NCBI RefSeq assembly: GCF_001045455.1
Contig: NZ_LFNE01000001.1
Span: 516,682-580,681, forward strand
Source of the DNA: Chryseobacterium sp. FH2
GTDB taxonomy: Bacteria > Bacteroidota > Bacteroidia > Flavobacteriales > Weeksellaceae
Reading direction: 5' to 3'
DNA: 64,000 nt
Part shown: positions 1 to 8,061 of the stretch, piece by piece
Layout of the letters: the number at the start of each line of letters is the position of its first letter
Position numbering within the stretch: position 1 is the stretch's first letter
Program-made: the position numbers and the translations under genes
Notes under the pieces: generated by a model
Told to the model about the DNA's origin: nothing
The model's input: the letters and a program-made list of their open reading frames with translations, nothing else
Database searches by the model: none

Positions 1-1
1 C

Positions 2-601
2 TCTATTTTAAATCCTATTATTGAAACATTTAGCAGTGTATGGACTTGGATTATAAAGCTATTTAATACGGTTATCGATAAAATCACGGGACTATTTGCT
101 CCAATTAAGAAATTATTAAAGGAAATTTTCTCATCTGAAGGAACTATAAATTTGGATGAAGCCGGGAAAGCAGGAGCTAAAAACAGAGGTGCCGAATTTG
201 ATGACGAAAAGCTGAGAGAGAAAATTGCAAATGACAGAGAAGCTGCAGATAAAAAAGGAGGAAAGGGAGAGGGAAAGCCTAAAAAAGAAGATGCATTTGG
301 AGGAGATATATTTAATACTAAGCTGGAAAGACAATTAAATACGAGAAACTTCGGAGCTTCAGCCTTGAATAGCGTTCAGTCTAGAAATTCGGCCTTTGGA
401 GGAAAAGGAAGCATGGGTTTCGGAACCGGAATGGGCGGACAAAAATCTGTAGGAAATCTTAATATCACAAAATTAATTGAGAATATGAATATCTACAACC
501 AAAACAATACAATGAGCAAAGAAGCTATCATTCAGATGGTAAGAGAGGCTTTACTGACAGCGGTTGCAGACTTTACATTGGCTCAGAAAGACAATTATTA
601 A
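2..601 (+). CDS. Phage tail tape-measure protein, C-terminal part (5' truncated)
   Basis: The reading frame is open from base 2 with no start, so the gene enters from the left; 199 C-terminal residues are visible. They begin with a hydrophobic amphipathic stretch (W, I, L, F rich), then a highly charged Lys/Glu-rich segment, then a Gly/Phe-rich segment and a short C-terminal helix. A TTG at 152 is an internal codon, not a real start. Tape-measure proteins set tail length and end in such low-complexity regions, and the position directly upstream of the baseplate genes fits. The assignment rests on composition and gene order, since no catalytic motif exists in this family. Confidence 0.6.
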   Translation, partial: SILNPIIETFSSVWTWIIKLFNTVIDKITGLFAPIKKLLKEIFSSEGTINLDEAGKAGAKNRGAEFDDEKLREKIANDREAADKKGGKGEGKPKKEDAFGGDIFNTKLERQLNTRNFGASALNSVQSRNSAFGGKGSMGFGTGMGGQKSVGNLNITKLIENMNIYNQNNTMSKEAIIQMVREALLTAVADFTLAQKDNY

Positions 602-602
602 T

Positions 603-1250
603 ATGGAAAAGTTTACATCATTTCAGTTTCCACCATTGGAAAAAACGGTAAAAAGTGCGGGAGTTAATTTGTCTTATAAATTTGGGATGCAGACATCAAA
701 ACCTCTTGTTAATAAAGACAAATTAGAGCCTTCATTCAATGAAATTGCTGACAATATGGGAGTTCCGACTCTTTCCAGCCTGATTATTACCAATAAAGAA
801 GGAAAGTCTTTCGAATTTGTAGATTGTATCATGACGGTAAATCAGGAAAAGAATATTGTAACCACAGCTTTGCAGGGTAGAGACGGGACCATTAAAGAAT
901 ATATCAGCAAAGGTGATTATAATATCAGCATTATGCTTGGGGTTGTTAATTATGCAGATATCTACATCCCGAATATCATTACAGGGCTAGGAACGGATGT
1001 TACCTATGCCTCGGCGGAATATCCGCTTGAGAGAATCAGGGAATTTCATGAGATTTTAGCTTCTGAGGAAACACTTAGTGTAGCATCTCCGTTCCTATCT
1101 ATTTTTAAAATAGAATCTGCTGTGGTAAAATCCTATGCCTTAGAACAGGAAACCTTTGGTAACAGACAAAGTATTAAAATAGAAATGTTATCCGATTATC
1201 CTTATGAAATCAAACTAAAAGAACAGAAAGATGTTGAGGTTAAAAAGTAA
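603..1250 (+). CDS. Phage tail/baseplate protein (possibly DUF6046-type)
   Basis: A 215-residue protein with no signal peptide or membrane segment. ATG at 603 is chosen because it lies 1 nt after the tape-measure stop; an upstream in-frame ATG at 564 would overlap that gene. The body alternates short beta-like stretches with charged loops, as in tail-tube initiator or hub-adaptor proteins. The gene sits between the tape measure and the gpD-like hub, where P2-type tails carry gpU-like connectors. I recall a Bacteroidota phage family, DUF6046, in this position, but cannot confirm membership. The last 20 nt overlap the next gene, implying translational coupling. Confidence 0.55.
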   Translation: MEKFTSFQFPPLEKTVKSAGVNLSYKFGMQTSKPLVNKDKLEPSFNEIADNMGVPTLSSLIITNKEGKSFEFVDCIMTVNQEKNIVTTALQGRDGTIKEYISKGDYNISIMLGVVNYADIYIPNIITGLGTDVTYASAEYPLERIREFHEILASEETLSVASPFLSIFKIESAVVKSYALEQETFGNRQSIKIEMLSDYPYEIKLKEQKDVEVKK

Positions 1251-2208
1251 GATTACAATAGAAGGAGAAAGAACCTGGATTTTCGATGCCGTGAATAATT
1301 GCTCTATTGTGCAGGATATTACAAGCCTTACAGATACGTGTGAATTAACCTTACCTAAAAAAATAGTTTGGCAGGGTTTAGTGAATGATAATTTCAAGAC
1401 ACCTCTCAAAAGAGGGGATAAAGTAACAGTAGAACTGGGATATGACGAAGAGCTGAAAACAAGATTTACAGGTTTTATCAAAACAGTGGATGCTAAAACA
1501 CCGGTTGTCATAAAGTGTGAAGACAGTATGTTTCTTTTAAAGCAAAAGAAAGTAGAACCGAGAGCTTTTAAGACAGCTTTGTTAAAAGAGGTAATGGATC
1601 ATATTTTAAAAGATACAGGAATAGATTTCAAACTGGTTGATGATACGCTGAAAGTAGGGAATTACAGAATTTCAAAATCTACTATTGCTGATGAACTGCA
1701 GGAATTGAAAGAAAAATATATGCTTAATTCCTATTTCAGAAATATCGAGGGGAAAAACGTTTTGTATGTAGGACTTATCTATCCTTTAGACAACCGTGAG
1801 AAATACAGGTTTGTCTATGGTAAAAATATTATTTCAGAAAACTTTGAATATCAGGATAAAGAGGAAATAAAGGCGAAAGTCGAAGCTATGAGTTTTGACA
1901 GTAAGCATAAAAAGACAGAAGTAGAGCTTGGAGATAAAGATGGAGATGTTATTAAAATAAGAATCGACGGATTAAGTGAAGCTGAGCTTAAAAAATATGC
2001 ACAGGAATCACTGGATAGATATAAGCAGGGAGGTTTGAAAGGATCTTTCGAAACCTTCGGTCAGCCCGAAGTCAATACCTGTGATATGGTTGAAATATTT
2101 CCCAGTGAAGAAAAAAGCGGAGTTTATTTAATTAAAAAAAATGAAATCTCATTCGGAATAAATGGCTATCGCCAGAAAATCGAATTGGGGCAACCTTTAT
2201 CACCATGA
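1231..2208 (+). CDS. Baseplate hub protein, phage late control gene D (gpD/gp27)-like
   Basis: A 325-residue protein resembling the gpD/VgrG-like hub of contractile tails, which forms the trimeric ring linking tail tube to spike. An N-terminal beta-domain (about residues 1-100) contains a gpD-like pattern: a charged strand, then GDKVTVELGY, then FTGFIKTVD. A middle alpha/beta part and a C-terminal domain ending in a KKNEISFGINGYRQKIEL strand follow. Length fits gpD proteins (about 320-400 residues). Start ATG 1231 overlaps the upstream gene by 20 nt, and the stop overlaps the next start in an ATGA arrangement. The identification is by pattern and synteny. Confidence 0.7.
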   Translation: MLRLKSKITIEGERTWIFDAVNNCSIVQDITSLTDTCELTLPKKIVWQGLVNDNFKTPLKRGDKVTVELGYDEELKTRFTGFIKTVDAKTPVVIKCEDSMFLLKQKKVEPRAFKTALLKEVMDHILKDTGIDFKLVDDTLKVGNYRISKSTIADELQELKEKYMLNSYFRNIEGKNVLYVGLIYPLDNREKYRFVYGKNIISENFEYQDKEEIKAKVEAMSFDSKHKKTEVELGDKDGDVIKIRIDGLSEAELKKYAQESLDRYKQGGLKGSFETFGQPEVNTCDMVEIFPSEEKSGVYLIKKNEISFGINGYRQKIELGQPLSP

Positions 2209-2681
2209 AAGATATAATTCAGGCTTTGGCCGCTACAGGAGATGAAATCTACGCAAAAATTTGTGAAGTACTGGAAGTTGACGGAGAAAACAAAACTGCA
2301 AATCTCAGACCTTTGGATGGGACTGCAGATATCCTGGATGCCTATCTGGTAACTGATGATGCAAACGGATCTATGTATCTGGAGCCCGCTAAGGGCTCCT
2401 TAGTTTGCGTTGTTTTTATCAGCAAGCAAATTGCGTGTGTAGTGAATCCTTCTGAACTTAAACAGTTTAGAATTAAAATAAAAAATGTCGAATTTCAAAT
2501 GGATCAGGACGGATTTTTACTAAAAAAAGAATCCGAGACATTAAAAAAATTAATGGGAGATCTTATCAAAGAAATTCGAATGATGAAATTCACTACCAAT
2601 ACAGGAAGCACGATACAGCTCGTAAATGATCCTCAGTTTTCACTCATCGAAGATAGATTCAAAAAATTTTTAAAAGATTAA
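2205..2681 (+). CDS. Baseplate spike/assembly protein, gpV-like
   Basis: A 158-residue protein directly downstream of the hub gene, sharing ATGA with its stop. The N-terminal ~95 residues look like an OB-fold: beta-rich, including KICEVLEVDGENKTANLRPL and then a GSLVCVVFISKQIACVV segment, as in gpV/gp5 spike proteins that begin with an OB domain. The C-terminal part is short and charged, without a lysozyme domain or a long beta-helix. The likely role is the membrane-piercing spike base or its adaptor. No PAAR protein is recognisable beside it; the next small gene might cap the spike. Confidence 0.6.
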   Translation: MKDIIQALAATGDEIYAKICEVLEVDGENKTANLRPLDGTADILDAYLVTDDANGSMYLEPAKGSLVCVVFISKQIACVVNPSELKQFRIKIKNVEFQMDQDGFLLKKESETLKKLMGDLIKEIRMMKFTTNTGSTIQLVNDPQFSLIEDRFKKFLKD

Positions 2682-2685
2682 AAAA

Positions 2686-2889
2686 ATGGCTATTTCAGAA
2701 CAAAGACTTAAACAGAAGATAAAAGAAGCAATGGAATCTTGCCAAGAGGAAAAAGACGATCCTAACGGCTCTCTCGACAAAATAGCCGGAGCAATAGCAA
2801 ATGCAGTGATCGAAGAACTGAAAGCTGCCGTTGTTACAGGTACATGTCCTCCAAACGGAGGTCCATTAACTCTCGGAAAAATAACATAA
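2686..2889 (+). CDS. Small baseplate-cluster protein of unknown function
   Basis: A 67-residue protein I do not recognise. The N-terminal 50 residues are predicted helical and rich in Lys/Glu/Gln, with one Cys near residue 19. The C-terminus carries a compact Gly/Pro motif, TGTCPPNGGPLTLGKIT. It starts 4 nt after the spike gene and is followed 1 nt later by the wedge gene, so it is translated within the baseplate operon. It could be a tip or chaperone-like part; the Cys-Pro-Pro-Gly-Gly end could sit in the spike, but it is too short for a PAAR fold. Confidence 0.65.
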   Translation: MAISEQRLKQKIKEAMESCQEEKDDPNGSLDKIAGAIANAVIEELKAAVVTGTCPPNGGPLTLGKIT

Positions 2890-2890
2890 G

Positions 2891-3172
2891 ATGAAGGATT
2901 TTATTTTAGAAGATTATGACTTAAACATATCAGGGGGAGATTTTGTAATCGGGGAAAGTGATTCTCAGACAGTAGAGTTTGTACTAATGAGTAAGCAGGG
3001 TGAATGGAAACAATATCCGGAAACGGGATGCGACATAGGAAAGGCTCAAAATGGCAGTATTAATGTTTTGCTGGAGCGTAATATCAGGGTGCAGATGCAG
3101 GCGGACGGATTCGATATAGAAAAATTGAAAATAATAGAAACAGGGATAGAAATTAATGGAAAATACAGCTGA
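2891..3172 (+). CDS. Baseplate wedge protein, gp25/gpW-like
   Basis: A 93-residue protein with the layout of the gp25/W wedge family: an early beta-hairpin (LNISGGDFVIGESDSQ), a middle helix, and a conserved area around QYPETGCDIG where the family has its structural glutamate, followed by a helix and a terminal strand. gp25-like proteins form part of the wedge that triggers sheath contraction. The C-terminus overlaps the LysM gene by 17 nt. Members in Bacteroidota are sometimes misnamed oxidase. Confidence 0.65.
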   Translation: MKDFILEDYDLNISGGDFVIGESDSQTVEFVLMSKQGEWKQYPETGCDIGKAQNGSINVLLERNIRVQMQADGFDIEKLKIIETGIEINGKYS

Positions 3173-3461
3173 TTTTAAAGTATACGAACAACAGATCTGG
3201 GAAGATATTTCTATTTATCTGTACGGAAAAGCCGATTATGCAATGGATTTGGCTATACTCAATAATATGTCTGTTACAGAAGATATTGCACCTGGGAAAA
3301 TGATAAAGATTTTTACAGATAAAGAACTTAATCGGTTGGTGCTGTATAGTTTACAAAGTAATAATTCTGTTCCTGCTACAGCCGTAGATCTTTCCATGAT
3401 TGAAGCCGAACCAGAGGGTATCGGATATTGGATAATCAAGAAAAATTTTATAGTAAAATAA
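3156..3461 (+). CDS. LysM-domain tail protein, gpX-like
   Basis: A 101-residue protein with a LysM-like fold across residues 9-55: a Tyr-initiated strand, a helix with IWEDISIYLYG, then LAILNNMSVTEDIAPGKMIKI, which follows the Yx3Wx3Ix4YG...LaxxNxxs...ixpGxxlxi LysM signature. In P2-like tails gpX and related LysM proteins help anchor the tail hub or initiator. The C-terminal ~45 residues are tail-specific. Its stop shares one base with the ATG of the next gene (TAATG). Confidence 0.7.
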   Translation: MENTADFKVYEQQIWEDISIYLYGKADYAMDLAILNNMSVTEDIAPGKMIKIFTDKELNRLVLYSLQSNNSVPATAVDLSMIEAEPEGIGYWIIKKNFIVK

Positions 3462-4390
3462 TGGCACGAAAAATAGAAGAAATACAGCAAAGCATCCTTT
3501 TTGCCAAAAATACCGAGCAGGCATTAAGTGATCTTTCAACAACAAGTAAAACAGGCATCTGGCAACTTTGGATATATATCGTCTCTGTTGCTATCTGGAC
3601 ACTGGAAACTCTTTTTGATAAGCATAAAGATGAGGTAAACGATGCTCTTGCTCAGCTGACGCCCCATTCTCCGAGATGGTATCGTAATAAGGCATTAGCA
3701 TTTCAGGATGGTTTTGCTCTTATTAAAGACAGTGATGTTTTCAGATCAGATTATTATGATATACAGACAAATAAGTGGATTCCGGCAACGGAAGAACAAA
3801 TTCAAAACTCTAAAATTATAAAGTATTCTGCGGTTACTGAAGCTGAGCTCGAAAGTAGATTGATCATCAAAATTGCCACGGAAAAAGACAATGAGCTCAG
3901 CCCGATCTCAAATGATAAAAAAGTCAATTTTGAGAAATACATAAACGAAATAAAAGATGCCGGAGTAAGAATTACAGTGGTGAATTATGAGCCGGATATT
4001 TTAAAATTACAATTGAAAATTTTCCGAAATCCCCTTGTTTTGGATGCAAATGGAACAAGGATTATGAGTGGTTCGGGTGGAAATAAGCCTGTAAAAGAGG
4101 CTATCCAACAATATATGAAAGAACTTCCTTTCAATGGAGAATTGGTTTTAGCTCATTTGGTAGATAAGCTTCAAAAAATTGAAGGGGTGGAAATTCCTCA
4201 CATTTTAGGAGCCTCCACAAGATGGATAGATTCTTCTACAGGTGAATATGGTAGTTTTAGCGGAATAGACGTGAAAAAAATTCCGAGTTCAGGATATTTT
4301 AAAGTTGTTTTTGCAGAAGATTTAAACCCAGATGATCCGGATTATCAAGATCAATTATTAAACGCAAGTACAATAGATTATGTGGTATAA
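3461..4390 (+). CDS. Baseplate J-like protein (gpJ/gp47 family)
   Basis: A 309-residue protein with the usual gpJ organisation: an N-terminal helical segment with a hydrophobic helix (WQLWIYIVSVAIWTLETLF, about 35-53), a central alpha/beta region with many acidic and lysine residues, and a C-terminal beta-rich domain. gpJ-type proteins connect the wedge to the fibres. ATG 3461 is chosen because it overlaps the previous stop by one base; an in-frame ATG at 3428 lies inside the LysM gene. The stop overlaps the next start by 11 nt. Confidence 0.7.
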   Translation: MARKIEEIQQSILFAKNTEQALSDLSTTSKTGIWQLWIYIVSVAIWTLETLFDKHKDEVNDALAQLTPHSPRWYRNKALAFQDGFALIKDSDVFRSDYYDIQTNKWIPATEEQIQNSKIIKYSAVTEAELESRLIIKIATEKDNELSPISNDKKVNFEKYINEIKDAGVRITVVNYEPDILKLQLKIFRNPLVLDANGTRIMSGSGGNKPVKEAIQQYMKELPFNGELVLAHLVDKLQKIEGVEIPHILGASTRWIDSSTGEYGSFSGIDVKKIPSSGYFKVVFAEDLNPDDPDYQDQLLNASTIDYVV

Positions 4391-4838
4391 TGTAGATTTT
4401 ACAAAATTACCGGTACGGTTGCTTCCTACATTTTTAAGGAAGGCCAAAATGGTAGCTTGGATAACATCATTATGTTATCCGATAGAAGAATTATATGATT
4501 CTTGGAGTACAAACCGTACCGATAATTTATTTAAGCTGAAACATAACGGACAAATCTGTTATCTAAGACATGCTCTTAATTTTGAGTTTGATCCGAAAGA
4601 CAACGGAATCAAAATAGAAGAGGGGAACCAATATAAGTACCAATATATTTATTTGGAGAACGTACAACCCAGATTTTTAGGTACCATCTATCTTTATCAG
4701 GATTCCGATTATGGAGATACAGGAGTAGACTTTATTGTAAAAGTTCCTAAAGGGCTTATCTATGATGACTACAAAATGAGAAAAACAATAGATTTTTATA
4801 AACTGGCGTCTAAACGCTATAAAATTGAACAATACTGA
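4380..4838 (+). CDS. Tail protein in the gpI position, function unknown
   Basis: A 152-residue protein without signal peptide. It has a short hydrophobic N-terminal region (LPVRLLPTFLRKAKMVAWITSL), a tyrosine- and lysine-rich middle, and ends with KLASKRYKIEQY. It sits just after the gpJ-like gene, where P2 and Mu carry gpI, the protein joining baseplate and fibre. I see no sequence signature of gpI, so the role is inferred from position only. The stop codon and the next start share one base (TGATG). Confidence 0.6.
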   Translation: MWYNVDFTKLPVRLLPTFLRKAKMVAWITSLCYPIEELYDSWSTNRTDNLFKLKHNGQICYLRHALNFEFDPKDNGIKIEEGNQYKYQYIYLENVQPRFLGTIYLYQDSDYGDTGVDFIVKVPKGLIYDDYKMRKTIDFYKLASKRYKIEQY

Positions 4839-5680
4839 TGAATAAATTTGATTTTAATCAGATAGGAGGATTTCCTCTTTCAACAAATATATTAGATGGC
4901 ATTCAGACAGCGTATTCGTTGTTTAATGCTTTAGGAGAAATTGCAGGTAATTTTGCCATTATTTCAGGATGTAATGTTAATGGAAGTACTGTTTCTGACG
5001 GTACTGTATACATTAATGGTGAGATCCTGGAATTCAGAGGAGGTCTTTTGGGAGCGAATGTTATTATCTTACAGGAACCGGAAAGTAGAGTTTTTGAAAG
5101 CGGTGAAAATAAAGTTATCTTACAGAAAAGATATGTTACTTTCGGTTCAAGCGTTACAAGTTATCCTTGGGCAGATTTCAAGAGGGTCTTTCCTACTATA
5201 CAAATCCAAAGCTTCAAAGATAATTTTGAAGCAAGGCTTGCTGCTCTTGAAAATAAACCATCACCTATTCCCATCGGAATGATTGCCATTTGGAATAAAC
5301 CTTCCACAGTTGCTATACCAACAGGTTGGCAAGAATGTACAGACCTTCGGGGACGTGTACCTGTTGGTTGGGATCCAAGTGATAATATAGATTTTGGTGT
5401 AATTGGGAAAGCAGATGGAGAGAAAAGAGTAATATTAACACAGCCTCAGCTTCCAAATGCTCGTCTAAAAACTTTTAGAAATGTAACAGTTGATGGATGG
5501 GGTTCTAATTATGGCCCCTATCCTGCTGTTCGTGTAGGGTCGGGGGGATATGAAAATTATTTTATCACTGGGACTTGGCAAGAACCTGATGTTTATCAGA
5601 CGTCTCCCTTAGGAAATGGAGAATCTCACAATAACCTTCAACCTTACCGTGTCATTCGTTTCATTGAATATATAGGATAA
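4838..5680 (+). CDS. Phage tail fibre protein with tail-collar domain
   Basis: A 280-residue protein. Residues 1-130 are a beta-rich shaft-like domain with two Asn/Gly-rich turns. From about residue 145 comes a classic Phage Tail Collar motif: a Pro-Ile-Gly-Met-Ile-Ala-hydrophobic strand, PTGWQECTDLRGRVPVGWD, and then the C-terminal HNNLQPYRVIRFIEYIG end where collar domains carry HNxxPPyxxlxyiik. This suggests a receptor-facing fibre or its trimeric base. A glycine-rich loop at about 225-235 is a likely variable tip. It lies 4 nt before fibre copy 1. Confidence 0.75.
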   Translation: MNKFDFNQIGGFPLSTNILDGIQTAYSLFNALGEIAGNFAIISGCNVNGSTVSDGTVYINGEILEFRGGLLGANVIILQEPESRVFESGENKVILQKRYVTFGSSVTSYPWADFKRVFPTIQIQSFKDNFEARLAALENKPSPIPIGMIAIWNKPSTVAIPTGWQECTDLRGRVPVGWDPSDNIDFGVIGKADGEKRVILTQPQLPNARLKTFRNVTVDGWGSNYGPYPAVRVGSGGYENYFITGTWQEPDVYQTSPLGNGESHNNLQPYRVIRFIEYIG

Positions 5681-5684
5681 AGAT

Positions 5685-6202
5685 ATGAGCACAGATAAAA
5701 CAATATTAAAAAGCTGGTTTGTCACAGCGGCAAAGCCAACCCAAGATCAATTTTGGGCATGGATGGACAGCTATTATCATAAAAACGAACTCCTTTCCAT
5801 GAATTCTATTTATGGATTAGAGAACATTTTGGCCAACAAAGCAGAAGCTTCTGCACTACAATATTTGGCTGTTAAAGATGGAAGCAATATTGAAAACCCG
5901 GAACAATGGAAAGATAAGTTAGATATTACTTTATTAGATTCCAATAAAGCTAATAAAGATGCAACAGAATTATCTCCCGAAAATGTTGAAGCATGGAGGG
6001 GAACATTAGGAGTCGGAAATTTGCCGAAAAAAAATATTGCGACTAATGATGGAGAAGATGATGACGGAAATCCGATTTCCGGAACTTCTTATACAAAAGA
6101 ACAAAGTGATGAAAAATATTATAAGAAAGTAGATGCTCAATATTTTAATTCAAACTATGTTTTGCTTGCAGACGGAACTCCGAAAGCTGCAGGAGATTTG
6201 GG
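5685..6202 (+). repeat. Near-identical direct repeat, copy A (fibre 5' end)
   Basis: The first ~515 bp of this gene match 7547-8061 except for two synonymous substitutions near codons 65-67 and a 3-nt length difference in an A-run. Identity stops abruptly at the GDLG codons, beyond which only protein-level similarity remains. Confidence 0.9.
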
Positions 6203-7406
6203 TAAGAATATTGCCAATTCATCTCTTACATCCGTAGCGGGAGCAGGAATGACCTTAGGTTCTGCTTATACTTGGAATACGGCGGGTCAATATTTTTACA
6301 TTACCGGACTTGCAGATAAAGTAAATGAATCTTCTTATAGCAATGTGATGCTTCAAAATGCATCCGGACAATTAGGATATGGGAATCTCACTCAATTGTT
6401 TATGAAATTTCCGGAATCTATGACTGTTACTCAAAGAAATGACTGGATTTCAAAAATGAATGTAGATATCGCGAATACTTATTTACAATTAATCACCGTA
6501 ATTGATGGAAATTTTATTAATGGAACTACAGATTCTGTAATTACTATTTACGGATTGAATATAAATAGACTTCAGGGGCTTGATCAGGTGACAATGGAAC
6601 TAATTGGCCCGGATGGAAATCCTGTTCCGGATAATATGTTTGATGTAATTTCTTATTCTGTAAACAATAATAGTGAATTGGCCGTAAGTTTTCATTTCGA
6701 ACCCTCTTATATCTTTATGACTGGAGAATATACTTTAAAAGTTATTCGAAAACTTGTCATCCTTGGAGAGATAGGTATTACGGCATATAATAGTTATTCG
6801 GATCAGGTAATGTCTGATTCTGAGTTTAACATTATAAATAATGGATTAACAGAAGCAACATATTCTAATGGTATTCTTAATGTATCTGGAGTAACTTCTG
6901 GAGCTAACGCTATTATGAAAAGTATAAATCCTCTACCTGCAATTTCAGACTACGATATAATGTATTCCATATCAGGGACGTTTATCGGAGCAAACTGGGG
7001 AGCAGCAGATCAAAGCAGATCATTGTACTTTTACTCTGGATTATCTCTTGGAGCTGGAACTTCAGTTCATATTGGAGGACAGGCTGTTCCCATATATGGA
7101 CAATTGGGGCTTAATAGAGCAGGATCATTTAGAATTATGTCTGGTGTGGCCCAGGCTCTTGGTTATAATGTCGAATCTACCGGATCAGTCCAGCTTGCAA
7201 TCAGCCTTAAAATAGACATTCAAAAAAGAGGACAGAGATATAAAGTGGTCATCTACAAACAAGATGATGATAGTTTGTTATATGCAGGATTGTTTAATAA
7301 TACAAACAATGATCCGATGTACTTTTATACTCAGTTTGTAAAATCCGGATATGGAGCATCAATGTCTAGTACTTTAACAGCATTGACGAAAAGAACATAT
7401 ATTTAA
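5685..7406 (+). CDS. Tail fibre protein, copy 1 (N-terminal anchor plus variable receptor-binding part)
   Basis: A 573-residue protein. The N-terminal ~172 residues are nearly identical to the copy at 7547, in protein and DNA, and probably dock the fibre to the baseplate; they begin with TDKTILKSWFVTAAKPTQDQFWAW, a start widespread in Bacteroidota tail fibres. Residues ~172-260 are still homologous but diverged. Residues ~265-365 look like an IPT/TIG-type beta-sandwich (hydrophobic strands ending in GEYTLKVI). The last ~200 residues are beta-rich with aromatic and Gly turns and are likely to bind a surface glycan. No signal peptide or membrane segment. An A-run in the Pro-Lys-Lys-Asn codons (about 6026-6033) is longer here than in copy 2. 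Confidence 0.75.
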   Translation: MSTDKTILKSWFVTAAKPTQDQFWAWMDSYYHKNELLSMNSIYGLENILANKAEASALQYLAVKDGSNIENPEQWKDKLDITLLDSNKANKDATELSPENVEAWRGTLGVGNLPKKNIATNDGEDDDGNPISGTSYTKEQSDEKYYKKVDAQYFNSNYVLLADGTPKAAGDLGKNIANSSLTSVAGAGMTLGSAYTWNTAGQYFYITGLADKVNESSYSNVMLQNASGQLGYGNLTQLFMKFPESMTVTQRNDWISKMNVDIANTYLQLITVIDGNFINGTTDSVITIYGLNINRLQGLDQVTMELIGPDGNPVPDNMFDVISYSVNNNSELAVSFHFEPSYIFMTGEYTLKVIRKLVILGEIGITAYNSYSDQVMSDSEFNIINNGLTEATYSNGILNVSGVTSGANAIMKSINPLPAISDYDIMYSISGTFIGANWGAADQSRSLYFYSGLSLGAGTSVHIGGQAVPIYGQLGLNRAGSFRIMSGVAQALGYNVESTGSVQLAISLKIDIQKRGQRYKVVIYKQDDDSLLYAGLFNNTNNDPMYFYTQFVKSGYGASMSSTLTALTKRTYI

Positions 7407-7451
7407 AGTTCCTGAACGTATTCCAAATCATCTTCTGATTTAAATTTTATC

Positions 7452-7478
7452 GTCCGTTACTTCAGATATAGTAACGGA
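7452..7478 (+). terminator. Possible weak terminator between fibre copies
   Basis: An 8-bp stem (TCCGTTAC / GTAACGGA) with a 10-nt loop lies in the 140-bp gap between the two fibre genes. A T-rich stretch (7490-7497) follows about 12 nt later. It may attenuate rather than stop transcription, or separate the second fibre as its own unit. No clear TAnnTTTG promoter for the second copy was seen in the gap. Confidence 0.3.
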
Positions 7479-7546
7479 TGGTAATATTATTTTTTTAATG
7501 AAAATTTTTCATGGAGAAAATTAACTCCAATCCATAAATATAAATC

Positions 7547-8061
7547 ATGAGCACAGATAAAACAATATTAAAAAGCTGGTTTGTCACAGCGGCAAAGCCA
7601 ACCCAAGATCAATTTTGGGCATGGATGGACAGCTATTATCATAAAAACGAACTCCTTTCCATGAATTCTATTTATGGATTAGAGAACATTTTGGCCAACA
7701 AAGCAGAAGCTTCCGCATTACAATATTTGGCTGTTAAAGATGGAAGCAATATTGAAAACCCGGAACAATGGAAAGATAAGTTAGATATTACTTTATTAGA
7801 TTCCAATAAAGCTAATAAAGATGCAACAGAATTATCTCCCGAAAATGTTGAAGCATGGAGGGGAACATTAGGAGTCGGAAATTTGCCGGAAAATATTGCG
7901 ACTAATGATGGAGAAGATGATGACGGAAATCCGATTTCCGGAACTTCTTATACAAAAGAACAAAGTGATGAAAAATATTATAAGAAAGTAGATGCTCAAT
8001 ATTTTAATTCAAACTATGTTTTGCTTGCAGACGGAACTCCGAAAGCTGCAGGAGATTTGGG
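7547..8061 (+). repeat. Near-identical direct repeat, copy B (fibre 5' end)
   Basis: Partner of 5685-6202. The match begins exactly at the ATG; the upstream 140-bp gap is unrelated to the collar gene end, so the repeat is confined to coding sequence. This suggests gene duplication followed by conversion of the anchor or replacement of the tip. Confidence 0.9.

Noticed and set aside
152..601. Separate small gene starting at TTG 152
   Set aside because: The same frame is open to base 2 and beyond the window, so it is the C-terminal part of a longer tape-measure gene.
4941..5282. 113-codon frame inside the collar fibre gene
   Set aside because: Overlaps a well-supported gene in another frame and shows no domain.
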